This document shows, in pieces, positions 56,346-64,000 of a stretch of 64,000 nt of DNA; positions within the stretch are counted from its first letter, which is position 1, and each line of letters begins with the position of its first letter. The stretch lies in NCBI GenBank assembly GCA_963819645.1, contig CAWFWZ010000014.1, forward strand, positions 124,001 to 188,000, given 5' to 3'. A model generated the notes under the pieces. The model was given only the letters and a program-made list of their open reading frames with translations, made no database searches and was not told the DNA's origin. Both the position numbers and the translations under genes were made by a program. This stretch comes from CAVVDY01 sp963819645. GTDB lineage: Bacteria; Acidobacteriota; Terriglobia; Terriglobales; Acidobacteriaceae.

Positions 56346-57987
56346 ATGTCCCCGCTACTGCCCATGAAAGAGAGCTCCCGTGAGGTGGTGGTCGAGGTGA
56401 CGCGCACTCTGCAACCTTACTTTCAGGAGATTACCTCTGAATGGCGGCGCGCCATGTTCTCCGAATTCAGCTTCGACGGACGAGCGATGGCAGCCCTGGA
56501 GCGGCTTACCATCGGAACCGGCTTCTCCATCTTCTCGCAAACTGACTTCGCCGCCTTCTATGAGAACCTGCAATATTTCGGGGTGCGGCTCGCCAAGCTG
56601 AAGGTCAGTGCCCGCGAAGTGGCGCGGGCCTTAGAGGTCTATCAGCAGCTGATTGATCCGTACCTGCGCAAGCTCTTTCCGCCGGCGCGCTTACCGGAGG
56701 CGGTAGCTGCCATGGAGACCCTCTCCTCAGCCAGCTTCATTGCGGTTTCCGGGGCTTATTTCGACACCCAGAAGACCGCTTCTGAGGCGCTGCTCGCGGT
56801 GCTCGACGCGGAGCTCTCAGCCAGGAATCTCGATGCCCTGCTACAGCGGGTGCTGGAGATCAGCAGCGAGATGTTCGGCGCAACCCTGGGAGTCATCCTG
56901 CTGAAGGACGCTGAGCACCCGGTATTACGCGTACGCGCGCAAGTTGGATTCGGAGAGGACCTCGACGACCCTACCCTGGAAATTGCGATGGGGCAGGGCT
57001 TCTCGGGCATGATCGCGGAATCAGGCGAGCCCGATATGCTGGCTGATCTGGAATCGTCCCACGGGGTCATTAACGCACGTATTCAGGGCCGCGCAAAGGC
57101 ACTGTGGGGAGTGCCTCTGAAAGACAGGGAGCAGGTCATCGGCGTGCTGCTGATCGGCTTTTCGCGGCCCCGGCAGTGGCTTCCAACCGAGCGCGACCTG
57201 CTGAAAGCGATTGCCGACCGCTCGGCGCTGGCCATCGATCGCGCCCGGATGAACGACGCTCTGCGCGAGCGCGAGGCCCGCATCGCGGAGCTCTCAGGAC
57301 ACCTGCTGCGAGCCCAGGAAGAAGAACGCAAACGCATCAGCCGCGAATTACATGACGAAACCGGACAGGCCCTGATGGTGATTCGCCTGTATCTGGGCAT
57401 GCTCGAGGGTTCGGTGTCGACGCGCTCCTCGCGAGCCAAGATCCGCGAGACCCTGGAGGTAGTGGACCGCACCATCGAAGGCATTCGCCGCATCATCGGC
57501 CGGCTGTCGCCGCTGGTGCTGCAGGAACTTGGTCTGATTGCCGCCGTCCGCAAGGAAGCCAAGGACCTGGCCAAGAGCACGGGGGTGAAAGCCCGGGTGA
57601 ACCTGGCCAGCGATTTCGGCCGCCTGCCCGGCGCATTGGAGACCGCGATTTATCGCGTGGTGCAGGAAGCCCTGCACAACGTGGCCAAGCATGCTAATGC
57701 CACCAGTGTGGTCATTGAAATGTTCCGCGAGGGCGATCGTGTACGCCTGACCATCGAAGACGATGGCGTGGGCATTACCCGGAAGCCGAATCCGGCCCGG
57801 CAGACGTTCGGTGTATCGGGTATGCGCGAGCGCATCTCGACGCTGGGGGGAAAGATGACGATCGTCTCGTCGCCAGGGCAATGGAACCCGCATCGAAGTA
57901 GATGCGCCTATTTCTTTGCAACTGCCTGGTGGACGCGTCGCAATAGGGGCGGAACTTGGTTCGGATGCCGTGGCTCAGGGGGCGTAG
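56346..57987 (+). CDS. Sensor histidine kinase, GAF plus HisKA_3 (NarL/DegS type) (one frameshift near the end)
   Basis: About 546 residues. Residues 1-140 form an unrecognised helical domain (MKESSREVVVEVTRTLQPYF, LQYFGVRLAKLKVSAREVAR). A GAF domain follows (about 160-310; LLQRVLEISSEMFGATLGVI, MGQGFSGMIAESGEP). The histidine box is ERKRISRELHDETGQALMVI, then the ATPase blocks VVQEALHNVAKHANA, DDGVGI. An extra G near 57877 changes the frame; without it the end reads GNGTRIEVDAPISLQLPGGR, stopping at 57987. The partner response regulator starts 51 nt downstream. Confidence 0.88.
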
Positions 57988-58038
57988 AGATGATGTGGCT
58001 TTGCAGAGCGAGAGAGTTTATAGAAATCAGGTGCTTTC

Positions 58039-58704
58039 ATGCCGAAAATTAGATGTTTATTAGTCGACGATCACACTTTGTTCCGCCAGGGGGTGCGGCG
58101 GCTGCTGGAAATGGAGAGCGACTTCGAGGTGGTTGGCGAATCGCCCGACGCCGGTGATGCGGTGGAGAAGGCGCGGGAACTGCGTCCCGACATCGTGCTG
58201 ATGGACATCGGCATGCCGGGACTGTCCTCGTTTGAAGCCACGCGCCAGATCAAGAAGAATCGCCCCGAAACCAAGGTTCTGTTCCTCACCATGTATGAGG
58301 ATGAGGACTATCTGGTGCAATGCCTGGAGGTGGGAGCCGCCGGATACGTGTTGAAGGACACTCCGGCACCGCAGTTGGTCACTGCCGTCCGCGACGTTTA
58401 CAAGGGTGGCAAGTATCTAAGCTCGCAGGTGCTCGGGAAGCTGGTGGAAGACTTCCGCGCCCGGGTGCGCGATGCCAGGATGCGGCCGCGCATTTCCACG
58501 CTCACGCCGCGCGAGCGCGAGATCCTGAAGCTGCTGGCGGAAGGCAACTCGGTGAAGGAAATCGCCGTGCTGCTCGGGCTCAGCGTGAAAACCATCGAGG
58601 CGCACAAGTTCAACCTGATGCGCAAGCTCGACATTCACAACAAGGCGCAACTGGTGACCTACGCGATCCAGAAGAAGATTATTAAGATTCCCGTAAACCA
58701 GTAG
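58039..58704 (+). CDS. NarL/LuxR-family response regulator
   Basis: 221 residues, intact. REC domain: DDHTLFRQGVRRLLEMESDF, the phospho-acceptor Asp in IVLMDIGMPGLSS, and the Lys in GYVLKDTPAPQLV. The C-terminal LuxR-type helix-turn-helix is LTPREREILKLLAEGNSVKE, IAVLLGLSVKTIEAHKFNLM. It follows the HisKA_3 kinase and overlaps, by 23 nt, the 3' end of the convergent dehalogenase gene. Confidence 0.93.
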   Translation: MPKIRCLLVDDHTLFRQGVRRLLEMESDFEVVGESPDAGDAVEKARELRPDIVLMDIGMPGLSSFEATRQIKKNRPETKVLFLTMYEDEDYLVQCLEVGAAGYVLKDTPAPQLVTAVRDVYKGGKYLSSQVLGKLVEDFRARVRDARMRPRISTLTPREREILKLLAEGNSVKEIAVLLGLSVKTIEAHKFNLMRKLDIHNKAQLVTYAIQKKIIKIPVNQ

Positions 58705-59398
58705 CGCTGCGCGATACGGCAAGCCGGGCCAACTGCTGGATGTTGGATACTTCGAAGTCCGGCTTGACGTTGGCCAACTTACTCGCCGCTGCCGCTCGCC
58801 CCTGCCTGCGATTCACCCAGACAGTTGCGATGCCCAATTCGCGAGCAGGTGCCACATCGTGGTACAAGCTTTCCGCTGCGTGCAGCAGCTTGTCTTTCGC
58901 CGTTCCCAGGCGATCCAACAAGACTTGGAAGTTGTGGCGGGAGGGCTTATACGAGCGCGCCTGCTGCGCCGTAACCACCGTATCGAACGGGACCTGAAGC
59001 TGCTGCGCTGACCCGGCAAACAAATCGTCGTCAATGTTCGACAGCACGGCCAGACGAAAGCACGTTCCTAAATCGCGGAGCCCCGCCACCGTGTCAGGGA
59101 ACGGCTTCCACTGCGCAATCGAATCCGCAAGACCAGCGGCTTCTGCGGAGCTCACCTCGAACTGTAGTTCCCTGGCAAACCCGCGCATCACACCGTCCAG
59201 CACCTCGCGATAGCTGCGATATGGACCTGACTGCTGGCGCGGCTCCAGCTCCGAATACAACTGCAGGATCTGTGAATCGGAGGTATTGCAGCCTTTCGCG
59301 CGCAGCAATGGACGGATGTAACCCAGGATCCCCGATTCCCAATCGATCAGCGTGCCGTAGCAGTCGAACGATACCCACTCAAATTGTCGCCAGTTCAT
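58682..59398 (-). CDS. Haloacid dehalogenase, type II-like
   Basis: 238 residues, intact. Motif I WVSFDCYGTLIDWESGI with Asp nucleophile; RLAVLSNIDDDLF (motif II); SYKPSRHNFQVLLD (Lys, motif III); ESLYHDVAPARELGIATVWV (motif IV). This pattern matches the L-2-haloacid dehalogenase class II. Actual dehalogenase activity is not proven for most members. The ATG at 59398 is chosen (NWRQFEWVSFD). It converges on the response regulator gene and the two stops overlap. Confidence 0.85.
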   Translation of the reverse strand: MNWRQFEWVSFDCYGTLIDWESGILGYIRPLLRAKGCNTSDSQILQLYSELEPRQQSGPYRSYREVLDGVMRGFARELQFEVSSAEAAGLADSIAQWKPFPDTVAGLRDLGTCFRLAVLSNIDDDLFAGSAQQLQVPFDTVVTAQQARSYKPSRHNFQVLLDRLGTAKDKLLHAAESLYHDVAPARELGIATVWVNRRQGRAAAASKLANVKPDFEVSNIQQLARLAVSRSATGLRES

Positions 59399-59430
59399 TT
59401 CATTTACCCGCTTGCGCTCTGCTTGCAAAT

Positions 59431-59461
59431 AAAAATGCCATGTCCTTAAGGACATGGCATT
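59431..59461 (-). terminator. Perfect palindromic intrinsic terminator
   Basis: A 28-nt perfect palindrome (59434-59461; arms AATGCCATGTCC and GGACATGGCATT around TTAA) is followed on the minus strand by TTTATTT, giving a T-run. It lies 20 nt after the stop of the minus-strand propeller gene and upstream of the dehalogenase gene, so it ends the propeller transcript. Confidence 0.85.
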
Positions 59462-59480
59462 CAAAGTGAAGCAGTGAAAT

Positions 59481-60937
59481 TTAGTGGATCTTAACGGTTA
59501 CCTTGTTGGAGCCGATGCCGTTGGTGACCACCTGCATGCTGTAGGTTCCCGGAGGCATGGCGGGGTTCAGGTCGAACTTGGTGTAGCTGATCGTACCCGG
59601 AGCGATGGAGTGGGTGCTGTCATCATGCGTGAAGCCGTACCAAACCTGCCCGCCGCTGTTGGTGAAGCGGATCAGCGGATAGTTGGTAGCGGCCTGGTAG
59701 TCGTCACCGTAGAAGTTGTTTTCAGTCAGGCCGTTCAGCTGGATGCCGTAGAGGATGTTGTTCTTTGAACCGCCCAGATAAGCGTTGGAGGCGGGAACGA
59801 TCGTCGGAGCAACGCCGCTGACAATGCCCGGTGCGGGAGTATAGACCTGCACATTGGCGCTGAGATCGGTGGACATGATCTGCCCCGTGGGGAGAATCAT
59901 AAGGTGTCCAACGAACGACGGGTCGGCTGGGCATTGAGTCCCATCATTGACGGTATTCGTGAAGGTATTGGCGACGGGATCGTACTCCGCGAACTGGCAG
60001 GGTGGAAGAAACTCTCCCGAGCTAAGCATCGCCAGCACTTTGCCGTTCGGCTCCAAGGCTGCAGGGCCGTCGGGCTGATCCTTGCCGCTCGGCGGATTCG
60101 GTCCAGCCGACCAACTGGGGCCGACTAGGGTCATAAATGGCAGTCACGGAGGGAAGCCCGCCGATCTGGAATGTTTTGCTGTTGTACATGAGCGTGTTAG
60201 AGCCCAACTCTTGACCTGAACCCCAGAGCTGCTGGGGACCTGTGGTCCACAAGTCCACAGTCCGGTGCTGGGATCATAGATCTCAGAGCTCTTGCTGCTC
60301 CCGCAGGCGGTGAAGGCGTCTGTCATCAGGACCTTCCCATTGTTGAGCGTGGTCCAACCGGCTTCATTGGGGTTACCCTGGCGTGGCTGCCGCTTGCGGT
60401 CCAAGAATTCGGGCCGTTGTAGATCGCAGTGTCATGTCTGCAGCAGCTGCCTTGCAGGTATTGTCCGTTTTTAAGAAGGACACTCTGCGCGTCGCCGATA
60501 TTCCCCCATCCGGTCGGCGGGGCGTTATTGACCCAAGTGACGTCTCCGGTGAAAGGTACAAACGTACCGAGGGCGCCAATGTTGGTTTCGTCACCCGAAC
60601 CGAAGTTGTATTCTCCACCCTCGACCAGGATGTGCACACCGTCCACCATTACCTGCGAGCTAAAGTAGAACGGCGAGTAGTTGGACGGCAGCTGTCCGGT
60701 GGCGGTGAAGTGGCCGTTGACATAGTTCCCAGTAGAGTCGGGTGTAAAGAAATACCAATTCCTCGGGTTGCCATCTTGCTCTTCGTGAATCAGGAGGCGC
60801 CCGTCCCTCAACTGAAGCATGGGACCGACTGTGACAGTCGGTTGGTTAGTGAGCGGTTGCCATGATTGGGCGCTGGCTAAGCTGGCGCCTAGCACCGACG
60901 CAAGCATAGCGATACCGATAATCCGAAAGACTTTCAT
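59481..60937 (-). CDS. Secreted galactose oxidase/kelch-like beta-propeller protein (three frameshifts)
   Basis: About 485 residues. A signal peptide (RIIGIAMLASVLGASLASA) precedes kelch/galactose oxidase-like blades: GPMLQLRDGRLLIHEEQDGN, GWTTLNNGKVLMTDAFTACG, EPNGKVLAMLSSGEFLPP, YDPVANTFTNTVNDG. The last 100 residues form an Ig-like domain (DUF1929 type) with YQAATNYPLIRFTNSGGQ and TISYTKFDLNPAMPPGTYSM. The frame changes near 60382 and 60246 look like missing bases (CCC to CC, GGG to GG), and near 60109 like an extra C. The copper ligands of true galactose oxidase are not identifiable. Confidence 0.75.
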
Positions 60938-61296
60938 TGTGTTCCTCTCCTCTAGAGATTGCTTCTATTCGAAGGTGCTGACGCTATGCGGACGCGTCGC
61001 CTTGCCATCGCAGACGGGTACATCTGGGAAGAAGCACTTGGCCCGAGGAATGTACTCCGAATGGTTCTGCAAAGTCAATATGAAATCACTGCCGTCATGT
61101 GTCAAATCTCACACCGACGTGTGACGTTGTTTCATACTATCGACCACGTTGATAACAGTAGGGTTCGCGGCCAACTGACTGCGGAAATTGTCTGGATTTT
61201 CCCCGCAGCCCCAGGGGGTCGGGCCGCAGCAACGGAAGGCGGGAAATGAACTGACATGTCCCGCGATTTCAAGTTGCTAGCCAGCCCTGTCTGCAG
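60938..61296. other. Non-coding spacer (about 360 bp)
   Basis: Upstream of the propeller gene. A short palindrome CACACCGACGTGTG near 61109-61122 could be an operator. No ORF with a domain, tRNA or long repeat is seen. Confidence 0.45.
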
Positions 61297-61989
61297 CTAC
61301 TGGACGGGAGGTGGAGTCATTCCGACGAACGTGGTGCCAAGAAACTTCCCCTTGGAGTCAAAATTCCAGTTGAACATAGCGAAGCCCACCCGCTCGCAGG
61401 CATGGCAGCCATTAATCAATGGGTAACCCACAGTGAATTGGACTCCACCGTTCGGTCCGGCCTGGGAGTTCGGCCACGTCGTGCCATCGCGATCTCCCGG
61501 CCACACGCTGGCCTTGGGAAACTGCGCCTTGGTGTTCTGGAATTGCGGGTCCTGCTGCATCCCGGTCTGGTCGAGCAGCTTCAGGTCTTCCACGTTGAGA
61601 ATGCGCGGCTGACCATTCACGAACAGCAGTCCGTCGTTGGTGTTGGCGCGCAGCGGGTAGTTGATCCACGCAATGTCCACTGGCCCAACTTTGTGAAAGC
61701 CATACATGAGGCCGATGTCGCCGTTGCTCGCCTTGTACAACTCGCGGGTAAAGGCAACGGCCGCCGCCGGTGCTCCGCCCTGCTGCATTTGATTGATGAA
61801 GCATTGCGCGAAAGGCGGCGGCTGGGTGGCGTCGCCACACTTCTTCAGAATCATGGTGCGAAACGAGTCGGGCATCTGCCATACGGCAGCGGCTGTAATT
61901 TTCCCCGCAGCCTGGTTTTGTGCTGAACCCTGGAGGGTGATGAACATCACCAGAACGATGGTCGCAAACCGTACGGTTACTCTCTTCAA
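61297..61989 (-). CDS. Secreted protein of unknown function with a CHACE motif
   Basis: About 230 residues, intact. The leader VTVRFATIVLVMFITLQGSA is a signal peptide with cleavage near AQN. The mature part has MILKKCGDATQPPPFAQCFI, LLFVNGQPRILNVEDLKLL and a C-terminal GYPLINGCHACERVGFAMFN, with two cysteines spaced as CxxC. I do not recognise a family; the CxxC may bind haem or metal. The TTG at 61989 is preferred because AGAGG lies 5 nt upstream; an ATG lies at 62043. Confidence 0.65.
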   Translation of the reverse strand: MKRVTVRFATIVLVMFITLQGSAQNQAAGKITAAAVWQMPDSFRTMILKKCGDATQPPPFAQCFINQMQQGGAPAAAVAFTRELYKASNGDIGLMYGFHKVGPVDIAWINYPLRANTNDGLLFVNGQPRILNVEDLKLLDQTGMQQDPQFQNTKAQFPKASVWPGDRDGTTWPNSQAGPNGGVQFTVGYPLINGCHACERVGFAMFNWNFDSKGKFLGTTFVGMTPPPVQ

Positions 61990-62071
61990 GTGGACCTCTC
62001 TCAGCGAAATGCTACAAGGAACTTTCGGTTGAGGGAACGGCATTCTTAGTTTGAAAGTTTCTGGAAGATTG

Positions 62072-63075
62072 CTATCCGGCGATTCGCAGTACCGCGGCGC
62101 CGTCGATCTCGCTGTTCTTCAGCTTTTGCAGCGCCAGATTCGCATTTTCCAGCGTGAATTCCATGACTTCCGTTTTTACTGGAACCTCAGCCGCCAGTTC
62201 GAGAAATTCTTCCACATCGCGACGCGTGCTGTTAGCGACGCTGCGCAGCACGCGCTCGTGATAGAGCAGGTCGTAGTCAAGCTGCGGAATCGGGCTCATG
62301 GTAATGCCTGCCAACGCAACCGTCGCGCCCTTACGAGTAGCTTTGAGCGCCAAGGGAACCAGTCCTCCCGCAGGAGCGAAGATGATCGCCGCATCCAGCT
62401 TCGCGCCGGGATCGTCTTTGCGCATCTCCCGCCCATGCTGCACCCAGGCTGAGAGCCATCTGGCGATGCGCTTCGCCGCGGCTGAAGACGTAGACTTCGC
62501 ATCCCTGATGCCGTGCAAACTGCAAAACGATGTGCGCTGACGCCCCGAAGCCATACAACCCAACCCGGTCGCCGCGCTGTGCGCCACTCAGTCGGAACGA
62601 GCGATAGCCGATTACACCGCGCGCACAGCAGCGGCGCCGCGTGGGCATTGTCGAATGTGGAGGGGAGGGAATAGGCAAACTCTTCATCCACCACCATGTA
62701 CTCGGCGTAGCCGCCGTCGGCGTTGAGGCCGGTGAACTCGGCGTGATCGCAGAGGTTTTCCTTACCCATCCGGCAATAGGGGCAAGTGCCATCCGTGCGA
62801 AAAAGCCAGGGCACGCCGACTCGATCGCCCTCGCGAAACTTGGATGCGGCAGCGCCGCGCGCTTCCACGACTCCGACGATCTGGTGTCCGGGGATGATTG
62901 GAAGTTTGGGAAGCTTCAGCTCGCCTTCAACCGTATGCAGGTCGGTATGACACACGCCGCAGCAACGAACGGCTATACGAATCTGGCGGTCGGTCGGATC
63001 AGGTTTCGGCCGCTCGCGCAGTTGCAGGGGCGATCGCGAAACCGGCGCGGGATGCTCGAGAACCATAGCGCGCAT
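62072..63075 (-). CDS. Zinc-dependent alcohol dehydrogenase (two frameshifts)
   Basis: About 333 residues. Catalytic zinc ligands are in CGVCHTDLHTVEGELKLP and PGHQIVGVVEARG; the structural zinc is in CPYCRMGKENLCD. The coenzyme loop VGLYGFGASAHIVLQFAR reads correctly only after removing an extra base near 62620 (TGCGCG-C-GGTG), and the C-terminus (DAAIIFAPAGGLVPLALKAT, AGITMSPIPQLDYDLLYHER) after a second one near 62430. It resembles the AdhA/AdhP group of NAD(H) alcohol dehydrogenases. Physiological substrate unknown. Confidence 0.85.
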
Positions 63076-63147
63076 ACAGCCATGGTAGGCCCACGTGTGC
63101 TTGGAGAGAAGAGTCGGGAGTCATCTGTGCTGTTTGGGACAACTGCC

Positions 63148-63316
63148 TTGTATCAGGGCACCCTTCGGCTTCGCTCAGGGCAGGCTATTTCAGTCGTGCC
63201 GAAAAGCGGGACAAAAGAAAAGGGCTTTAGCCCCTGAACAGGAGGTGTCCAGCGGCTAAAGCCGTTTCTAATCATGACATACCTGCGGCATGGCTGAAGC
63301 CATGCCCTGATACAAA
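63148..63316. repeat. Composite element bounded by CTTGTATCAGGGCAC termini (copy 4)
   Basis: Left end CTTGTATCAGGGCACCCTTC; right end GCCATGCCCTGATACAAAG. Internal blocks: GGGCTTTAGCCCC, GCGGCTAAAGCCG, and GGCATGGCTGAAGCCATGCC. It ends 5 nt before the stop of rplI. Confidence 0.75.
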
Positions 63317-63321
63317 GAGCG

Positions 63322-63814
63322 CTAAGCTTCCGCGTTGGCTTCTTCCGCTGCGGGAGCCGCGTCTTCCACGGCGTCCTTCTGCACCTTGACCTTCACCGGC
63401 ACGGTGACGTCGCGATGCAGCTTGACGGGAACGTTGAACTCGCCAATCGCCTTCAGCGGTTCATCGAGCTGAATCTTGCGGCGATCGATGTTGAAGCCCT
63501 TGCGCTCCAATTCGTGAGCAATGTCGGACGAGGTAACGGAACCGAACAGCTGATCGTGCTCGCCCGCTTTGCGGGTGAAGGACAGCTCGACTCCGGCAAG
63601 CTGCTGGCCCAGCGCTTCGGCATCGCCCTTCTCGCGAGCCAGACGGCGCACCGCGGCTGCCTTCATCTGCTCGATCACAGCGCGGTTGGCAGCATGTGGC
63701 TTCGATCGCCAGCTTCTTGGGGATCAGATAATTGCGCCCGTAGCCCTCGGCGACTTTCACCACGTCGCCACGCGAGCCCAGCTTGGCTACATCTTCTTTG
63801 AGAATGACTTCCAT
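63322..63814 (-). CDS. rplI: 50S ribosomal protein L9 (one frameshift)
   Basis: About 163 residues. The N-terminal rRNA-binding domain MEVILKEDVAKLGSRGDVVK and YGRNYLIPKKLAIEA is followed by the connecting helix and the C-terminal domain GSVTSSDIAHELERKGFNID. An extra base near 63694 (ACA-T-GCTGCC) splits it. Its Ala/Glu-rich tail is slightly longer than usual (148-150 residues). Upstream partners such as rpsF and rpsR lie outside the window if present. Confidence 0.93.
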
Positions 63815-64000
63815 GTTAAAACTCCGTGATTGCGGCTTCGCCGCAAGCTATCAGCCGTCAGCCATCAGCTTTCAGCTGTTTGCAATCCCTGTTCGCCGTT
63901 TGGCTGCACCTCGCCTCGCTCCGCCTCAGCCGCTGACCATTGTCTGCTCTCTAACTGAGAGCTGACGGCTGATGCCTGACAGCGGATAGCTAGCGACTCG
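63815..64000. other. Spacer with inverted AGCTGACGGCTGATG-type words
   Basis: The window end carries CTATCAGCCGTCAGCCATCA near 63849 and, in reverse complement, AGCTGACGGCTGATGCCTGA near 63960, followed by GGATAG, so the two could form a long stem. No gene is seen. Confidence 0.5.

Noticed and set aside
1..64000. tRNA or rRNA genes, prophage, toxin-antitoxin or defence island
   Set aside because: No tRNA cloverleaf, rRNA segment, integrase, capsid or defence protein motifs were found on either strand.

Overview
The window is a GC-rich, gene-dense bacterial chromosome segment that looks like Acidobacteriota, probably class Terriglobia. The reasons are the style of the proteins and spacers: long Ser/Thr kinases fused to TolB-type propellers or TPR arrays, a PEP-CTERM exported protein, an E1 alpha/beta fusion, PYROXD2-like flavoproteins, and intergenic spacers packed with composite palindromic repeats (GCTTTAGC, GCTGAAGC and CTTCAGGC cores). 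This assignment is inference; no rRNA or tRNA gene is visible.

Layout. 1-10 kb: 3' part of polA, a Trm112-like protein, a kinase-propeller protein, an atypical SDR, folD, nadD, rsfS and rlmH. 10-20 kb: an aldehyde dehydrogenase, a GT4 glycosyltransferase, an NAD-sugar epimerase/decarboxylase, an unlinked OppF-type ATPase, a GNAT protein, a TetR regulator and two translationally coupled PYROXD2-like oxidoreductases. 20-28 kb: a small lipoprotein, two secreted propeller proteins, a kinase-TPR protein (with a repeated hairpin after several of these genes), and a PEP-CTERM protein. 28-36 kb: an OppD-type ATPase, a metallophosphoesterase, an RNase HI, a large malate synthase-like protein and a fused E1 alpha/beta 2-oxoacid dehydrogenase. 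36-48 kb: an HAD phosphatase, dgt-mutM, pepP with two small membrane proteins, aqpZ, alkD with an MFS transporter, a YggU protein, a YggS protein, aspS and a TrxC-like thioredoxin. 48-64 kb: a helix-hairpin-helix lipoprotein, an isochorismatase, bamA, hpt, deoC, a methyltransferase, a CarboxypepD_reg-like exported protein, a NarL-type two-component pair, a type II haloacid dehalogenase, a galactose-oxidase-like propeller, a secreted unknown, a zinc alcohol dehydrogenase and rplI.

Twenty genes, many of them universal housekeeping genes, are broken by single-base indels. I count about 35 single-base insertions and 3 deletions, and none between about 9.5 and 29.4 kb. This looks like a consensus-quality problem rather than gene decay, so I give whole-gene spans and state where the frame changes.

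I see no complete new defence or metabolic system. The most unusual features are a hairpin repeated behind consecutive genes at 20.5-23.7 kb, at least four families of composite inverted-terminus intergenic elements, a 30-31-bp tandem array behind bamA, and the divergent malate synthase-like enzyme.
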